From the NCBI RefSeq assembly GCF_004345425.1, contig NZ_SLVP01000003.1, positions 1 to 64,000 of the forward strand: a DNA stretch of 64,000 bases, given 5' to 3'. Shown here piece by piece: positions 18,140 through 27,455 of this stretch. The notes below the pieces were generated by a model. The model made no database searches, was not told the origin of the DNA, and saw nothing but the letters and a program-made list of their open reading frames with translations. Position numbers and translations under genes: made by a program. This DNA is from Paenibacillus sp. BK033 (GTDB lineage: Bacteria > Bacillota > Bacilli > Paenibacillales > Paenibacillaceae). Within the stretch, counting starts at the first letter, position 1. The number at the start of each line of letters is the position of its first letter.

Positions 18140-19657
18140 TTAGCCCGTCTGAGCGGCCAGCCTCATAATGCTTTGTTCTGTCGCGTCTTTGCCGTCGAGG
18201 ATACCCGTTGCGCGGCCCTCCGACATAACCATAATCCGGTCCGACATACCAATAAGCTCCGGCATTTCAGACGAAATCATAATGATGCTCTTCCCTTGCT
18301 TCGCAAGATCGATAATGATCTGGTAAATCTCGTATTTGGCGCCGATATCGATGCCGCGTGTCGGCTCGTCCAGCAGCAGAATGTCCGGATCCGTCAACAG
18401 CCAGCGGGCGAGAAGCACCTTCTGCTGGTTACCGCCCGACAGGTTGCGGATCAGCTGGTTGACCGAAGGCGTCTTGGTTCTGAACTTCTCGACGCCTTTT
18501 TTCGCTTCAACGCGCATTTTCGATTCGTTCAAGAGGCCAAACGGCCCTTTGTACAAACCAAGGTTGGCGATCGCCGTATTCTCGGTAATGTTGAGCACCG
18601 GGAAAATACCGGTTACGCGTCGTTCCTCCGTCAATAGCGCAATCTTATGCTTTTTCGCATCGATCGGTGATTTGATCGTTATTTGCTTGCCGTCTTTGTA
18701 GATCGCGCCGGATTTCACGGAACGAAGTCCGAACAAAGCTTCGATCAATTCCGTACGCTGAGCGCCGACAAGGCCGCCAACACCAAGAATCTCGCCTTTG
18801 CGAAGCTCGAAGCTTACGTCTTTGAAGGATTTTGGATTAATGGACGTCAGGCCTTCGACCTTCATCATCACTTCCCCAGGTACGTTTGTACGCTCAGGGA
18901 AACGTTCGGACAAATCGCGGCCGACCATCCGCTGAATGATCATGTCGATCGTCAGCTCCTTGGATTCCCAAGTGCCGATATATTTGCCGTCGCGCATAAT
19001 CGTTACGTCATCCGAGATCCGCAAGATCTCTTCCATTTTGTGGGAAATATAAATAATGGCTACGCCGCGTGCACGCAGCTTGTTAATTATCGCGAACAAT
19101 TGCTCAACCTCGTTGCCCGTCAAGGAAGAAGTAGGCTCGTCCATGACGATGACTCTCGAGTTGAACGACACGGCTTTCGCAATTTCGAGCGATTGAATTT
19201 TGGACACCGACAATTCGCCGACAAGCTGGTTCGGATCAATGTCCATGTTCAAATCTTCAAACAAGGCGACTGTGTCTTTGTACATCTTTTTATGGTCAAT
19301 AAACCGCAGCGGACGAACGCCCGTCATCGGAAATCTGCCAAGCCAAATGTTCTCCATCACGCTGCGCTGAGGCACCGGATGAAGCTCCTGGTGAATCATG
19401 GATACGCCGCTGTTCAGGGCGTCCTTCGAGCTTTTAATGTCTGCCTTTTGTCCATCGAGGAAAATCTCGCCCGCGTCCGGATGATAAATCCCGAACAAGC
19501 ATTTCATTAGTGTTGATTTGCCCGCGCCGTTCTCGCCCATCAAGGCGTGAACCGTACCCGGCCGAACCTTCAGCGTTACGTTGTCAAGCGCTTTAACGCC
19601 AGGGAACGTCTTCGTAATATTGTTCATCTCAAGCAAATAAGGATGCTGCTCTGCCAT
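18140..19657 (-). CDS. mglA: sugar ABC transporter ATP-binding protein (MglA type)
   Basis: A 505-residue protein with two tandem ABC domains, the form used by ribose/galactose importers. The N-terminal half has an intact Walker A (GENGAGKST) and MDEPTSSL. In the C-terminal half Walker A is degenerate (GGLVGAQRTE), as usual for this family, but LSGGNQQKVLLARWL and LLDEPTRGID are intact. The start at 19657 follows AAAGGAGG; sixteen upstream in-frame codons lack family similarity. It lies 138 bases after mglB with a terminator-like hairpin between them. Confidence 0.93.
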   Translation of the reverse strand: MAEQHPYLLEMNNITKTFPGVKALDNVTLKVRPGTVHALMGENGAGKSTLMKCLFGIYHPDAGEIFLDGQKADIKSSKDALNSGVSMIHQELHPVPQRSVMENIWLGRFPMTGVRPLRFIDHKKMYKDTVALFEDLNMDIDPNQLVGELSVSKIQSLEIAKAVSFNSRVIVMDEPTSSLTGNEVEQLFAIINKLRARGVAIIYISHKMEEILRISDDVTIMRDGKYIGTWESKELTIDMIIQRMVGRDLSERFPERTNVPGEVMMKVEGLTSINPKSFKDVSFELRKGEILGVGGLVGAQRTELIEALFGLRSVKSGAIYKDGKQITIKSPIDAKKHKIALLTEERRVTGIFPVLNITENTAIANLGLYKGPFGLLNESKMRVEAKKGVEKFRTKTPSVNQLIRNLSGGNQQKVLLARWLLTDPDILLLDEPTRGIDIGAKYEIYQIIIDLAKQGKSIIMISSEMPELIGMSDRIMVMSEGRATGILDGKDATEQSIMRLAAQTG

Positions 19658-19702
19658 TAATATAGCCTCCTTTAATCCGGCTCCCATCCAAGAAGCAAGG
19701 TA

Positions 19703-19748
19703 CAAAAAAAACAGGGGGCGACGGAAGTGCGGTTGTCGCTCCCTGTTT
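19703..19748 (-). terminator. attenuating terminator between mglB and mglA
   Basis: On the minus strand AACAGGGAGCGAC and GTCGCCCCCTGTT form a near-perfect stem followed by eight T residues. Located inside the operon, it should stop part of the transcripts and leave mglB mRNA in excess, as is usual for binding-protein genes. Confidence 0.75.
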
Positions 19749-19795
19749 TGTTTCGTTATTTTTATTTTTCTGATGCGGTGTTCGTGTCTATGCGA

Positions 19796-20812
19796 TTACT
19801 TCGCGGACTCTTGCGTTACCTTTTGGTAAGGGATCCAAACGTACTTGCCGTCCGTGATGTCGTAGCCCGTGTTTTCTTTCGTAGGCGTTTCGCCTGCTGC
19901 CAGAACCTTCATCAGCATAACGGTTGCTTTGCCTTGGTTTTCGGCATCGTTCAGAACCGTACCAAGCATCGTGCCGTCTTTCAGAGCTTGCATGGCAGGG
20001 TCCGTTGCGTCAACGCCTACAACCGGCATTTTCTTGTCGCCTTTGAAGTAGCCAGCCGCTTTCAGAGCCTCGATTGCGCCAAGAGCCATGTCATCGTTGT
20101 TTGCGATAACCGCTTCGATCTTGTCGCCATGGGAACCAAGGAAGGCTGCCATTTTCTCTTGGCCTTTAACGCGGTCCCACATTGCTGTATCTTCCGCCAG
20201 CTTTTGAACCTTGATGCCAGCGTCTTCGATAGCTTGTACGGAGAACTTCGTGCGAAGCTCGGCATCTTGGTGGCCCGGCTCGCCTTTCAGCATAACGTAC
20301 TGCAGAACGCCGTCGCCGTTTTTGTCGGCTTCAGGATGCGATTTCCAGTAGTCGGCAATGATTTCGCCTTCCATTGTGCCGGACTCTTCCGCTTTCGCGC
20401 CTACGAAGAACGCTTTGTCCCATTTCGCCAGATCGTCTGCCAGCGGCTCGCGGTTGATGAATACGACCGGAATGTCGGCTTTTTGCGCTTTGTCGATGAT
20501 TACGCCAGCTGCCGTACGGTCAACCGGGTTAATCGCCATTGCTTTTACTTTTTTCGTGATGAACAAGTCAACTTTATCGTTCTGAGTCGGCTGGGAATTC
20601 TGGCTGTCAACGATATCGACCTTCACGTTGCCTTCAGCCGCTTTGCTGATCGCGTTGCGCACGCCGCTCATAAATGTGTCGTCAAATTTGTAAATCGCCA
20701 CACCCGTTTTAGGAAGGCTTCCGCCGCCGGAACCGCCGTTATTCGAGTTCGAGCAACCTGCTGCCGTAAGTGCCATTGCTCCCGCAACGAGAGCCACTGT
20801 CCATTTTTTCAT
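19796..20812 (-). CDS. mglB: sugar ABC transporter substrate-binding lipoprotein (MglB type)
   Basis: A 338-residue periplasmic-binding-protein-like lipoprotein. MKKWTVALVAGAMALTAAGC gives a lipoprotein signal peptide with the lipid-modified Cys at residue 20, followed by a Ser/Gly/Asn-rich linker. The body has type I binding-protein features (VAIYKFDDTFMSGVRNAI, INPVDRTAAGVIIDKA, VFINREP, VIANNDDMALGAIEALK, VGVDATDPAMQALKDG), closest to galactose/glucose-binding MglB. The true ligand is inferred. The start is at 20812; earlier in-frame codons cover the promoter. Twin direct repeats upstream are likely regulator sites. Confidence 0.92.
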   Translation of the reverse strand: MKKWTVALVAGAMALTAAGCSNSNNGGSGGGSLPKTGVAIYKFDDTFMSGVRNAISKAAEGNVKVDIVDSQNSQPTQNDKVDLFITKKVKAMAINPVDRTAAGVIIDKAQKADIPVVFINREPLADDLAKWDKAFFVGAKAEESGTMEGEIIADYWKSHPEADKNGDGVLQYVMLKGEPGHQDAELRTKFSVQAIEDAGIKVQKLAEDTAMWDRVKGQEKMAAFLGSHGDKIEAVIANNDDMALGAIEALKAAGYFKGDKKMPVVGVDATDPAMQALKDGTMLGTVLNDAENQGKATVMLMKVLAAGETPTKENTGYDITDGKYVWIPYQKVTQESAK

Positions 20813-20910
20813 CTCTGTAATACCCCCCGAGTGAATTAAGTAATGCGAGCTTGCCGTATTGTTTGCTTGCTGCATCCTTATTATGTCGAAATTTGAAATG
20901 GATTCGAATC

Positions 20911-20944
20911 TAATATTCTCATCTTTTTTATTAATATTCTCATC
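20911..20944 (-). repeat. twin 13-bp direct repeats upstream of mglB (likely response-regulator sites)
   Basis: GATGAGAATATTA occurs twice in the same orientation (minus strand, 20944-20932 and 20923-20911) with a period of 21 bases, two helical turns. This is typical of AraC-family activators, which bind direct repeats with both HTH motifs of each monomer. The copies end about 100 bases before mglB and begin ten bases after the end of the upstream binding-protein gene. A possible -10 (CATAAT) lies downstream. The obvious candidate binder is the AraC-type response regulator at 23691-25343. Confidence 0.65.
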
Positions 20945-20953
20945 AGTTTCTAA

Positions 20954-21937
20954 TCATTGCACGACAGGGAACAACAGCTTCTGGTTGTCCTTCCAGAACA
21001 TGTTTTTCTTGTCGATCAGCTTGTTTCGAATCTCGACACGGGATGGGACTTTATGACCAAGGGCGGCTTCCATTGCATATTTCATGCCGAGATACCCCAT
21101 ACTGAAAGGATTTTGTACGATAAGCTTCTGAAGCTGATTCTCCTGCAGCAGCTCCAGCAGCTCCGGCGAGCTGTCAAAGCCGATAAGCTTGATCCGGTCG
21201 GCTGCCTGCTCGTTCCTCAGCTCCTTCGCCGCGCCAATCGAGGCTTCCGTATTTAGCGCAATGATGCCGTCCAGCTGACGCTTATGCAGCTCCACTGCTA
21301 CGGCGTTGCTGCAAACGTCATGATCGCCGCTGCATGGCACCTGGTCGACAATGCGGATATTCGGATATCTGGCGGCAGCATCAATAATCCCCTGGGCTCT
21401 AAGCCTGCCGTTAATCCCTCCTGCCGCATGGGAGACTATGGCGATTTCGCCTTGCCTTCCGAGCTGTTCGGCCAATTCGCGGAGTGCTTCCCCGCCCGCC
21501 TCGTAGTTGTCCATGCCGATATACGATCTCGTCTTCCCCGAAGTGAGCACGCTGTCGATGGCAATAACCGGAATATGCCGTTCGGCCGCTTCTTTCAGGA
21601 ATGGGGCAAACAGCTCGTCATCGCTGGCGGCAAGCACAATCGCATCCGGCTTTGCTGCAAGCGCCTGCCTTGCGGCCTGCATCTGCCCGTCAGCATCCGT
21701 CTCATCGTGCGAAGCGGTCGTATACATCGTAATGCCGAATTCCTTGACCGCAGCTTGTGCGCCAAGCATGACATTTTCCCAGTAATCGCCTTCGCTTGAC
21801 CGCAAAATAACTTGAATGGCGATATCGGAAGGCTTCTTCTTCCTCTCCAGAAATCCGGGGTTAAACGCCGAAATCAGGAGAGCCAGGGCAGAAACCGCTA
21901 GCAGTATGCCAACAATCATTCTTTGTCTCCGGCTCAT
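20954..21937 (-). CDS. membrane-anchored sugar-binding protein, sensor partner of the two-component system
   Basis: A 327-residue type I periplasmic-binding-protein homologue. Residues ~6-26 form one uncleaved hydrophobic segment without a lipobox cysteine, so the ligand-binding domain should be tethered outside the cell. The body shows VILRSSEGDYWENVMLGAQAA, DAIVLAASDDELFAPFLKEA, VIAIDSVLTSGKTRSYIGMDNYEAG and LIGFDSSPELLELLQ, close to ribose/xylose/galactose-binding proteins. The start overlaps the kinase stop as ATGA, so it is the third coupled gene of a regulator-kinase-binding protein operon. It probably reports sugar to the kinase rather than transporting it. Confidence 0.88.
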   Translation of the reverse strand: MSRRQRMIVGILLAVSALALLISAFNPGFLERKKKPSDIAIQVILRSSEGDYWENVMLGAQAAVKEFGITMYTTASHDETDADGQMQAARQALAAKPDAIVLAASDDELFAPFLKEAAERHIPVIAIDSVLTSGKTRSYIGMDNYEAGGEALRELAEQLGRQGEIAIVSHAAGGINGRLRAQGIIDAAARYPNIRIVDQVPCSGDHDVCSNAVAVELHKRQLDGIIALNTEASIGAAKELRNEQAADRIKLIGFDSSPELLELLQENQLQKLIVQNPFSMGYLGMKYAMEAALGHKVPSRVEIRNKLIDKKNMFWKDNQKLLFPVVQ

Positions 21938-23694
21938 TCCCCCTGCTCCCTCCCTTCCGCCTGCTTCAATTCCATCGCCGGGAAACGAATCGTAACGGTC
22001 GTCCCTTCCTCAAGCTCGCTTTCGAACCGCAGGCCATACGTCGGTCCGTAAAACAAACGGATCCGCTCCTGCACGTTCATCACGCCCACTCCCGAGCCCT
22101 TGGAGCTGGTCACTTGACCGTCGTTCACCTGCTTCAGCCGCTCCTCGCTCATGCCAAGACCGTTGTCCCTTACTTCAATCACGATATCCCGGCCGTCCAG
22201 CTTAGCGTTAATCCGAATATGACCTTTATCAACCGAAGGCTCGATACCGTGGACAAGAGCGTTCTCAATGAGGGGCTGAACGATTAGCTTCAGAGTGGCG
22301 TAAGTCAAGACTTCCTCATCCGCCTCAATCGAAAAATCGAACTTGTTCTTAAACCTCATCTGCTGAATAACGAGGTAGTTCCGGGCATGCTCAAGCTCAT
22401 CGGCTATCGTAATGACGCTTTTCCCTTTGCCAAGACTAATTCTGAAGAGCCTCGATAAGGAGGTAATCATCGTGGTCACTTCCTCGTTCTTGTTCATCCC
22501 GACCATGCGCACAACCGAATTCAGGGTATTGTATAGAAAATGCGGGTTAATCTGGGCCTGCAAAGCCTCAAGCTCATAGGTACGTTTGCTCTCCTGCTCG
22601 GTGACGATCTGCTTCATCAGCTTCTTGATCGTGCCGATCATAATGTTAAACCGGTCAGCCAGCTGCCGGACCTCGAGCGGTCCTTCTCCTATGGCCGTCT
22701 GCTCGAAATGGCCATGCTCCACATTTTTCATGGACAGCTCCAGCTGCTTGATGGGCTTTGATATCCGCCGCGAGACGATGCTCGACAGCAGCACAACAAT
22801 AAAAATTAAAGCAAGAAGAAGCTGAAACACGGATCTGTTCAGCTCCGAAATGGAGGTCATGGCTTCATTCCTGTAGGATACGCCTACAACCTTCCAGCCT
22901 ACGTTGCCGATCGTCTGAACGCTGATGATTTTGGGAGCGCTGGACGTTTTGTCGATATAGCTGCCATACGTATGTTTGAGCGCAAGCTCAACGTTCTCGT
23001 TTTTTAGCCCCGCGTAAATAAGCTGCAGCTGGGGGTGGTAAACAATGTTGCCGGCCGACTCGTCCAGAATGTAAACATAGCCCTTCTCGCCTAGACTAAC
23101 CCTGTCGGATAGCTCGTCAATCGTGTTGAAGTTAACGTCCAGCAGCAGAACGCCTTGGATGGGCTTGCCGTTATGGATAATCGTAATACTCTTGCTGAGC
23201 GAAACGACCCATCTGAACTGCTCCTTGTACAGGTTCTGCACATGCGGCAGCGAGATGGATAGATGGCCCGGCGTATCCAGCGCGCTTTGGAACCAGCTTT
23301 CGCTTGTTACATCAAGCGCCTTCTTCATCTCGACGGCCGGAAGATCCATAACAAGCTGTCCCTTATCATCAAACAGGGCTAGCGAGACCGTATCCGCGCG
23401 GGTAGACATCATTGTCGCCAGCTGCCGGTGCAGACTCTCCGAGTCCACGTCGCCGCTCTGCGTGATGGTATGGTACATCATGTTGAACAGGTCGGACGTT
23501 GCCTGCACGTTATTTTCCAGACTGTAGCTGACCTGATCGACAATCTGCTGCGAATTGCGGAAGGCGTTCTCCTCCGCCGTAGCGGCAAACCGGCTGTACA
23601 GCACCGTGCTGACGACGATAATAATAAAGACCGAGAATAAGATGAGGGAGACGGACAAAATGTATTGGATGCTTTTGCTGCTCCCGCTCTTCAT
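21934..23694 (-). CDS. sensor histidine kinase, YesM/LytS type (Cache-HAMP-His_kinase-HATPase)
   Basis: A 586-residue membrane kinase. An N-terminal transmembrane helix (residues ~10-32) is followed by an extracytoplasmic Cache-like domain to ~residue 290, a second helix (LLLALIFIVVLLSSIV), HAMP, and the His_kinase signature ALQAQINPHFLYNTLNSV, with the phosphorylated His near residue 383. The C-terminal ATPase domain has ENALVHGIEP, VRDNGLGMS and GSGVGVMNVQERI. The start at 23694 overlaps the regulator stop as ATGA. Together with its two coupled neighbours it forms a three-component sugar-sensing system. Confidence 0.94.
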   Translation of the reverse strand: MKSGSSKSIQYILSVSLILFSVFIIIVVSTVLYSRFAATAEENAFRNSQQIVDQVSYSLENNVQATSDLFNMMYHTITQSGDVDSESLHRQLATMMSTRADTVSLALFDDKGQLVMDLPAVEMKKALDVTSESWFQSALDTPGHLSISLPHVQNLYKEQFRWVVSLSKSITIIHNGKPIQGVLLLDVNFNTIDELSDRVSLGEKGYVYILDESAGNIVYHPQLQLIYAGLKNENVELALKHTYGSYIDKTSSAPKIISVQTIGNVGWKVVGVSYRNEAMTSISELNRSVFQLLLALIFIVVLLSSIVSRRISKPIKQLELSMKNVEHGHFEQTAIGEGPLEVRQLADRFNIMIGTIKKLMKQIVTEQESKRTYELEALQAQINPHFLYNTLNSVVRMVGMNKNEEVTTMITSLSRLFRISLGKGKSVITIADELEHARNYLVIQQMRFKNKFDFSIEADEEVLTYATLKLIVQPLIENALVHGIEPSVDKGHIRINAKLDGRDIVIEVRDNGLGMSEERLKQVNDGQVTSSKGSGVGVMNVQERIRLFYGPTYGLRFESELEEGTTVTIRFPAMELKQAEGREQGE

Positions 23695-25343
23695 CTGGAA
23701 GACTCCGTTAAGCCGCTTCGGTATTCCTTGGCGGATACTCCAGCGTATTTCTTGAAGCAAAGACTGAAATAGTTCGGGTCGGCGAAGCCAACCTTCTCCG
23801 CAATCTCGAAGGTCTTCAGCTCGGTCGTTCTCAGGTATTCCTTCGCCGCTTCCATGCGAAGCTGCAGGAGGTAAGCGCCGTAGGTCATCTTCACTTCCTT
23901 CTTGAACAAGCTGCTGAAATAGCCCGTGCTAATATGAAGATGAGTGCAGACGACGTTTATCGAGAGCTCGCGGTCGTTGAAATGGCTTTTCGTAAATTGA
24001 ATCGCTTCCTCTACGATATGCTTATACGAATGCTGCCTGCGGCTTGCAATCCGGCTGCGCACCTTGCCGCACAGCTCCGTGAACCAGGCTTTTGTCTCGT
24101 TCAGCGTATTCAGCTTCTGGTATTGATCCAATATGCCAACCGCAAAGATAGGGTCCTTGTCCGTACCGTCGTCGATCATTTTGGAAAGCTTGATAATAGC
24201 CGTTACCATTTCCAGCAGATAATGCTCGAAGTTATGCACCGGCACCGGCGCTTGCACGCGCGCGAGATCGTCAAAGAGCTCATCGATGACATCGGTCAGC
24301 TCCTGCTCAGTCCCCACCTTGATGGACCGAACGAGATTCTGCTCCTTCCACTCGTCAAAGATCAGCCTCTCCTGCACGCGTTCTTCCATATCGTCGATGC
24401 AAATAATTTGGTTGATTCCGAGAATTCTGCGGTAATCGAGCGCCACCTCCGCCGCTTCATACGAATACTTCAAGCCGCGGATATCCCGGGTAAACCTCCC
24501 GACTCCAATCATGACGGGAAGCTTCAGGAATCTTTCAATGCTCTGCAAAATTTCTTTCAACGCGTCCTGGGTAGCCTCCATTACTTCTTCGTCCTGGCCC
24601 CCTGTGCTAACCGTAAACAGGACAACCTGGTCCTGGTGAATAAACACTCTGCCCAGTTTGTGTCTGGACCAGATCTCGCTTGCGATGTTCGTAATGGAAA
24701 ACAGCTTCAGATCAAGATCCTTGATCGAGGAGACCGCATGAAGAGGGTCAAGCTCCTCTTCCGGCTTGTCCGAATGGAGTACGGAGATTACCGAGACCAC
24801 ATAACCTTCGCCCTCCAGCTCCATGCCGTATTTATCCGCTTTTTCCCGGATGCTTGCCAGCGACTGATGCCTCGTTATTAAGGAAGACAGGAACTTTTCG
24901 CGGACGATCGGCAGCGTCATGCGGTAATGCTCCTGCAAGAGCTCGACGTTGTTGCGCATCTCCCTCTCTTCATCCATCCGGCGCTTCACTTGAAGCACCG
25001 TTTCCGTCAACTGGCTCCCCGAGAACGGCTTAAGCACGTAAGCCTCCACCTGCAGATTAATGGCCTGCTTGGCATATTCAAATTCGTCATGCCCGGTCAG
25101 AATGACGACACGGGTAATGGGATACATTTTTTTTACCCAATCGGCAAGCTCGAGGCCGTTCATATAGGGCATGCTAATATCGGTAATGAGCACATCCGGC
25201 TCCATTTTTTCAACAAGCTCCGTCGCTTCTTTCCCGTTCCCGGCGGTCTTCACCTCAGAGAAGCCGCAGCTCTCCCAGTCAATCTCCATCATGAGGCCTT
25301 CCGTTACTTCCGGTTCGTCATCAACAAGCAGAAGTTTATACAT
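23691..25343 (-). CDS. AraC-type response regulator (YesN family)
   Basis: A 550-residue regulator with an N-terminal receiver domain (MYKLLLVDDEPEV, phosphoacceptor Asp55 in LITDISMPYMNG, conserved Lys in AYVLKPF), a long central linker of about 300 residues, and two C-terminal AraC helix-turn-helix motifs (LSINVVCTHLHISTGYFSSLFKKEV and FEIAEKVGFADPNYFSLCFKKYAGVSAKEYR). The start at 25343 follows AAGGAGG. It is first in the operon with the kinase and the tethered binding protein. The downstream mglBAC operon with its twin direct repeats is the likely target. Confidence 0.94.
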   Translation of the reverse strand: MYKLLLVDDEPEVTEGLMMEIDWESCGFSEVKTAGNGKEATELVEKMEPDVLITDISMPYMNGLELADWVKKMYPITRVVILTGHDEFEYAKQAINLQVEAYVLKPFSGSQLTETVLQVKRRMDEEREMRNNVELLQEHYRMTLPIVREKFLSSLITRHQSLASIREKADKYGMELEGEGYVVSVISVLHSDKPEEELDPLHAVSSIKDLDLKLFSITNIASEIWSRHKLGRVFIHQDQVVLFTVSTGGQDEEVMEATQDALKEILQSIERFLKLPVMIGVGRFTRDIRGLKYSYEAAEVALDYRRILGINQIICIDDMEERVQERLIFDEWKEQNLVRSIKVGTEQELTDVIDELFDDLARVQAPVPVHNFEHYLLEMVTAIIKLSKMIDDGTDKDPIFAVGILDQYQKLNTLNETKAWFTELCGKVRSRIASRRQHSYKHIVEEAIQFTKSHFNDRELSINVVCTHLHISTGYFSSLFKKEVKMTYGAYLLQLRMEAAKEYLRTTELKTFEIAEKVGFADPNYFSLCFKKYAGVSAKEYRSGLTESSR

Positions 25344-25409
25344 GACGTCTGTTTCCTCCTTCATCAAACCAGTACTCATTTTGCCACAAATAAAAAGACG
25401 ATAACATTA

Positions 25410-25424
25410 AATTTATCGAAAATT
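25410..25424. promoter_or_regulatory. CodY-like box between the response regulator and ilvD
   Basis: AATTTATCGAAAATT matches the CodY consensus AATTTTCWGAAAATT at 12 of 15 positions. ilvD is a classic CodY target in low-GC Gram-positives. The site is about 147 bases upstream of the ilvD start and 66 bases upstream of the divergent regulator gene, so it could serve either. Confidence 0.45.
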
Positions 25425-25571
25425 GTAGGCAGTAAAAGCGTAATGACCATAATAAGCCTAATTTGCTCTGTTTTACAAGCATTTACGACCATTCACGGCT
25501 TCTGCTCTTGTAGCCAATGTTTGTCCGATATGATAAACTCAAAGGTATGACATTACATGGGAGGGACTAGC

Positions 25572-27257
25572 ATGGCGCCTAAGAAAATGAGATCAGACAT
25601 GATCAAAAAAGGATTTGACCGCGCACCTCACCGCAGTCTTCTGCGGGCAGCAGGCGTAAAAGAAGAAGATTTCGGCAAACCGTTTATCGCGGTTTGTAAC
25701 TCCTATATCGATATCATTCCGGGTCATGTCCATTTGCAGGAGTTCGGCAAACTGGTTAAAGAAGCAATTCGCGAAGCGGGCGGCGTGCCGTTCGAATTCA
25801 ATACAATCGGCGTAGACGACGGAATCGCGATGGGTCACATCGGGATGCGTTATTCCCTTGCTAGCCGCGAGATTATTGCGGACTCCATAGAAACAGTAGT
25901 TAACGCGCACTGGTTCGACGGTATGGTCTGCATTCCTAACTGCGACAAAATTACGCCTGGCATGATGATGGGTGCCCTTCGTGTTAACATCCCAACCATG
26001 CTCGTAAGCGGCGGACCAATGAAAGCCGGCAGAACATCCGACGGCCGTGCAATCTCCCTGACTAGCGTATTTGAAGGCGTAGGCCAATATATCGCTGGCA
26101 CAATTGATGAAGTAGGTCTTACTGAATTGGAACAATTCGGTTGTCCGACTTGCGGATCTTGCTCCGGCATGTTTACTGCAAACTCGATGAACTGTCTGGC
26201 AGAAGGTCTTGGCCTTGCAATGCCAGGTAACGGTACGATCCTTGCTGTATCGCCCGAGCGTAAAGAGTTCGTTAAAGAATCGGCTCGCCAGCTGATGAAA
26301 CTGATCGAACTTGGCATCAAACCACGTGATATCGTGACAAAAGAAACAATCGACAACGCATTTGCTCTTGATATGGCTTTGGGCGGTTCTACAAATACCG
26401 TTCTGCATACGCTTGCTATTGCGCATGAAGCCGGTATCGAGTATCCAATCGAACGCATTAACGAAATTGCAGAACGCGTTCCGCATCTTGCTAAAATTGC
26501 TCCAGCATCCGATTACCACATCGAAGATGTTCATGTTGCAGGCGGCGTAAGCGCCGTTCTTAATGAGCTGCTCAAAAAAGATGGCGCATTGGATGGTTCG
26601 CGTATAACTGTTACTGGTAAAACCCTTCGGGAGAATGTTGAAGGCTGTGAAATCCTAGATACAGATGTTCTCCGCACGATCGATAACCCGCATAGCGAAC
26701 GCGGCGGCTTGGCTGTATTGTTCGGCAACCTGGCTCCAGGCGGCTCGATCGTTAAAGTCGGCGCTATTGACAAATCGGTTGGCGGCTACCATAAAGGTCC
26801 AGCGATCTGCTTCGACTCCCAAGACGATGCACTTGCCGGCATCGCCGGCGGCAAAGTGAAAGAAGGTCATGTAGTCGTTATCCGCTACGAAGGTCCTAAA
26901 GGCGGTCCTGGCATGCCAGAGATGCTTGCTCCAACTTCGCAAATCGTCGGCATGGGTCTTGGCACTAAAGTCGGCCTGATCACCGACGGTCGTTTCTCCG
27001 GCGCATCCCGCGGCATCAGCATCGGCCACGTATCTCCGGAAGCGGCAGAAGGCGGTCCGATCGCCTTCGTTCAAGACGGCGACATCATTGAACTTGATAT
27101 GAACAACCGTGGAATTAACCTTCTCATCAGCGACGAAGAGATGGAAAAACGCCGTGCCGCATGGCCTGGCTTCGAACCGAAAATCAAACGCGGCTACCTG
27201 GCTCGCTACTCGCACCTTGTTACGAATGCTAGTACGGGCGGCGTAATGAAGATGTAG
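25572..27257 (+). CDS. ilvD: dihydroxy-acid dehydratase
   Basis: A 561-residue iron-sulfur enzyme that dehydrates 2,3-dihydroxy-isovalerate and 2,3-dihydroxy-3-methylvalerate in valine, isoleucine and leucine synthesis. Conserved residues include Asp82, Cys124 and Lys126 (NCDKITPG), the Cys-rich [18 protein letters not shown], and the C-terminal GRFSGASRG segment. The start ATG 25572 has GGGAGGGA just upstream; the frame also opens five codons earlier, inside that ribosome-binding site. No other ilv gene is adjacent, so it is a stand-alone locus. Confidence 0.97.
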   Translation: MAPKKMRSDMIKKGFDRAPHRSLLRAAGVKEEDFGKPFIAVCNSYIDIIPGHVHLQEFGKLVKEAIREAGGVPFEFNTIGVDDGIAMGHIGMRYSLASREIIADSIETVVNAHWFDGMVCIPNCDKITPGMMMGALRVNIPTMLVSGGPMKAGRTSDGRAISLTSVFEGVGQYIAGTIDEVGLTELEQFGCPTCGSCSGMFTANSMNCLAEGLGLAMPGNGTILAVSPERKEFVKESARQLMKLIELGIKPRDIVTKETIDNAFALDMALGGSTNTVLHTLAIAHEAGIEYPIERINEIAERVPHLAKIAPASDYHIEDVHVAGGVSAVLNELLKKDGALDGSRITVTGKTLRENVEGCEILDTDVLRTIDNPHSERGGLAVLFGNLAPGGSIVKVGAIDKSVGGYHKGPAICFDSQDDALAGIAGGKVKEGHVVVIRYEGPKGGPGMPEMLAPTSQIVGMGLGTKVGLITDGRFSGASRGISIGHVSPEAAEGGPIAFVQDGDIIELDMNNRGINLLISDEEMEKRRAAWPGFEPKIKRGYLARYSHLVTNASTGGVMKM

Positions 27258-27272
27258 TTCGCAGAAATTGTG

Positions 27273-27302
27273 GAGCAGCTCCTTTGGGGGCTGCTTTTCT
27301 TA
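27273..27302 (+). terminator. terminator of ilvD
   Basis: AGCAGCTCC and GGGGCTGCT form a stem with a short loop, followed by TTTTCTTATTTTTT, 16 bases after the stop codon. Confidence 0.8.
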
Positions 27303-27336
27303 TTTTTTGGTTTGTTTTGTAGCGCCACAGCACTCC

Positions 27337-27455
27337 GCAGACGTATATCTCTTCCGATCGCTGTTGGTTCCGGATTCCTCTGATTCAACTTTTAGCAAAG
27401 TTGGAATCCGGTAACCAAAGGCGAACGCTCCGCTTCTCCAGAGATATACGTCTGC
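27337..27455 (+). repeat. covarying hairpin element, copy 1
   Basis: A two-tier imperfect palindrome of 119 bases. The outer stem is GCAGACGTATATCTCT (27337-27352) with its perfect complement at 27440-27455. The inner stem TTGGTTCCGGATTCC pairs with GGAATCCGGTAACCAA with one bulged T, around a 24-base loop. The inner stem is framed by CGCTGTTG and CAAAGGCGAACGCT, shared with the copies at 40076 and 63556, whereas the stem sequences are not shared. Apart from this element and the flanking terminators, the 27303-27726 gap holds no gene I can support; short frames there lack ribosome-binding sites and known similarity. Confidence 0.75.

Noticed and set aside
19727-20839. A 370-codon plus-strand frame opposite mglB
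   Set aside because: It covers the mglB-mglA hairpin and mglB in antisense; Phe/Arg-rich without family features, typical of a shadow frame.
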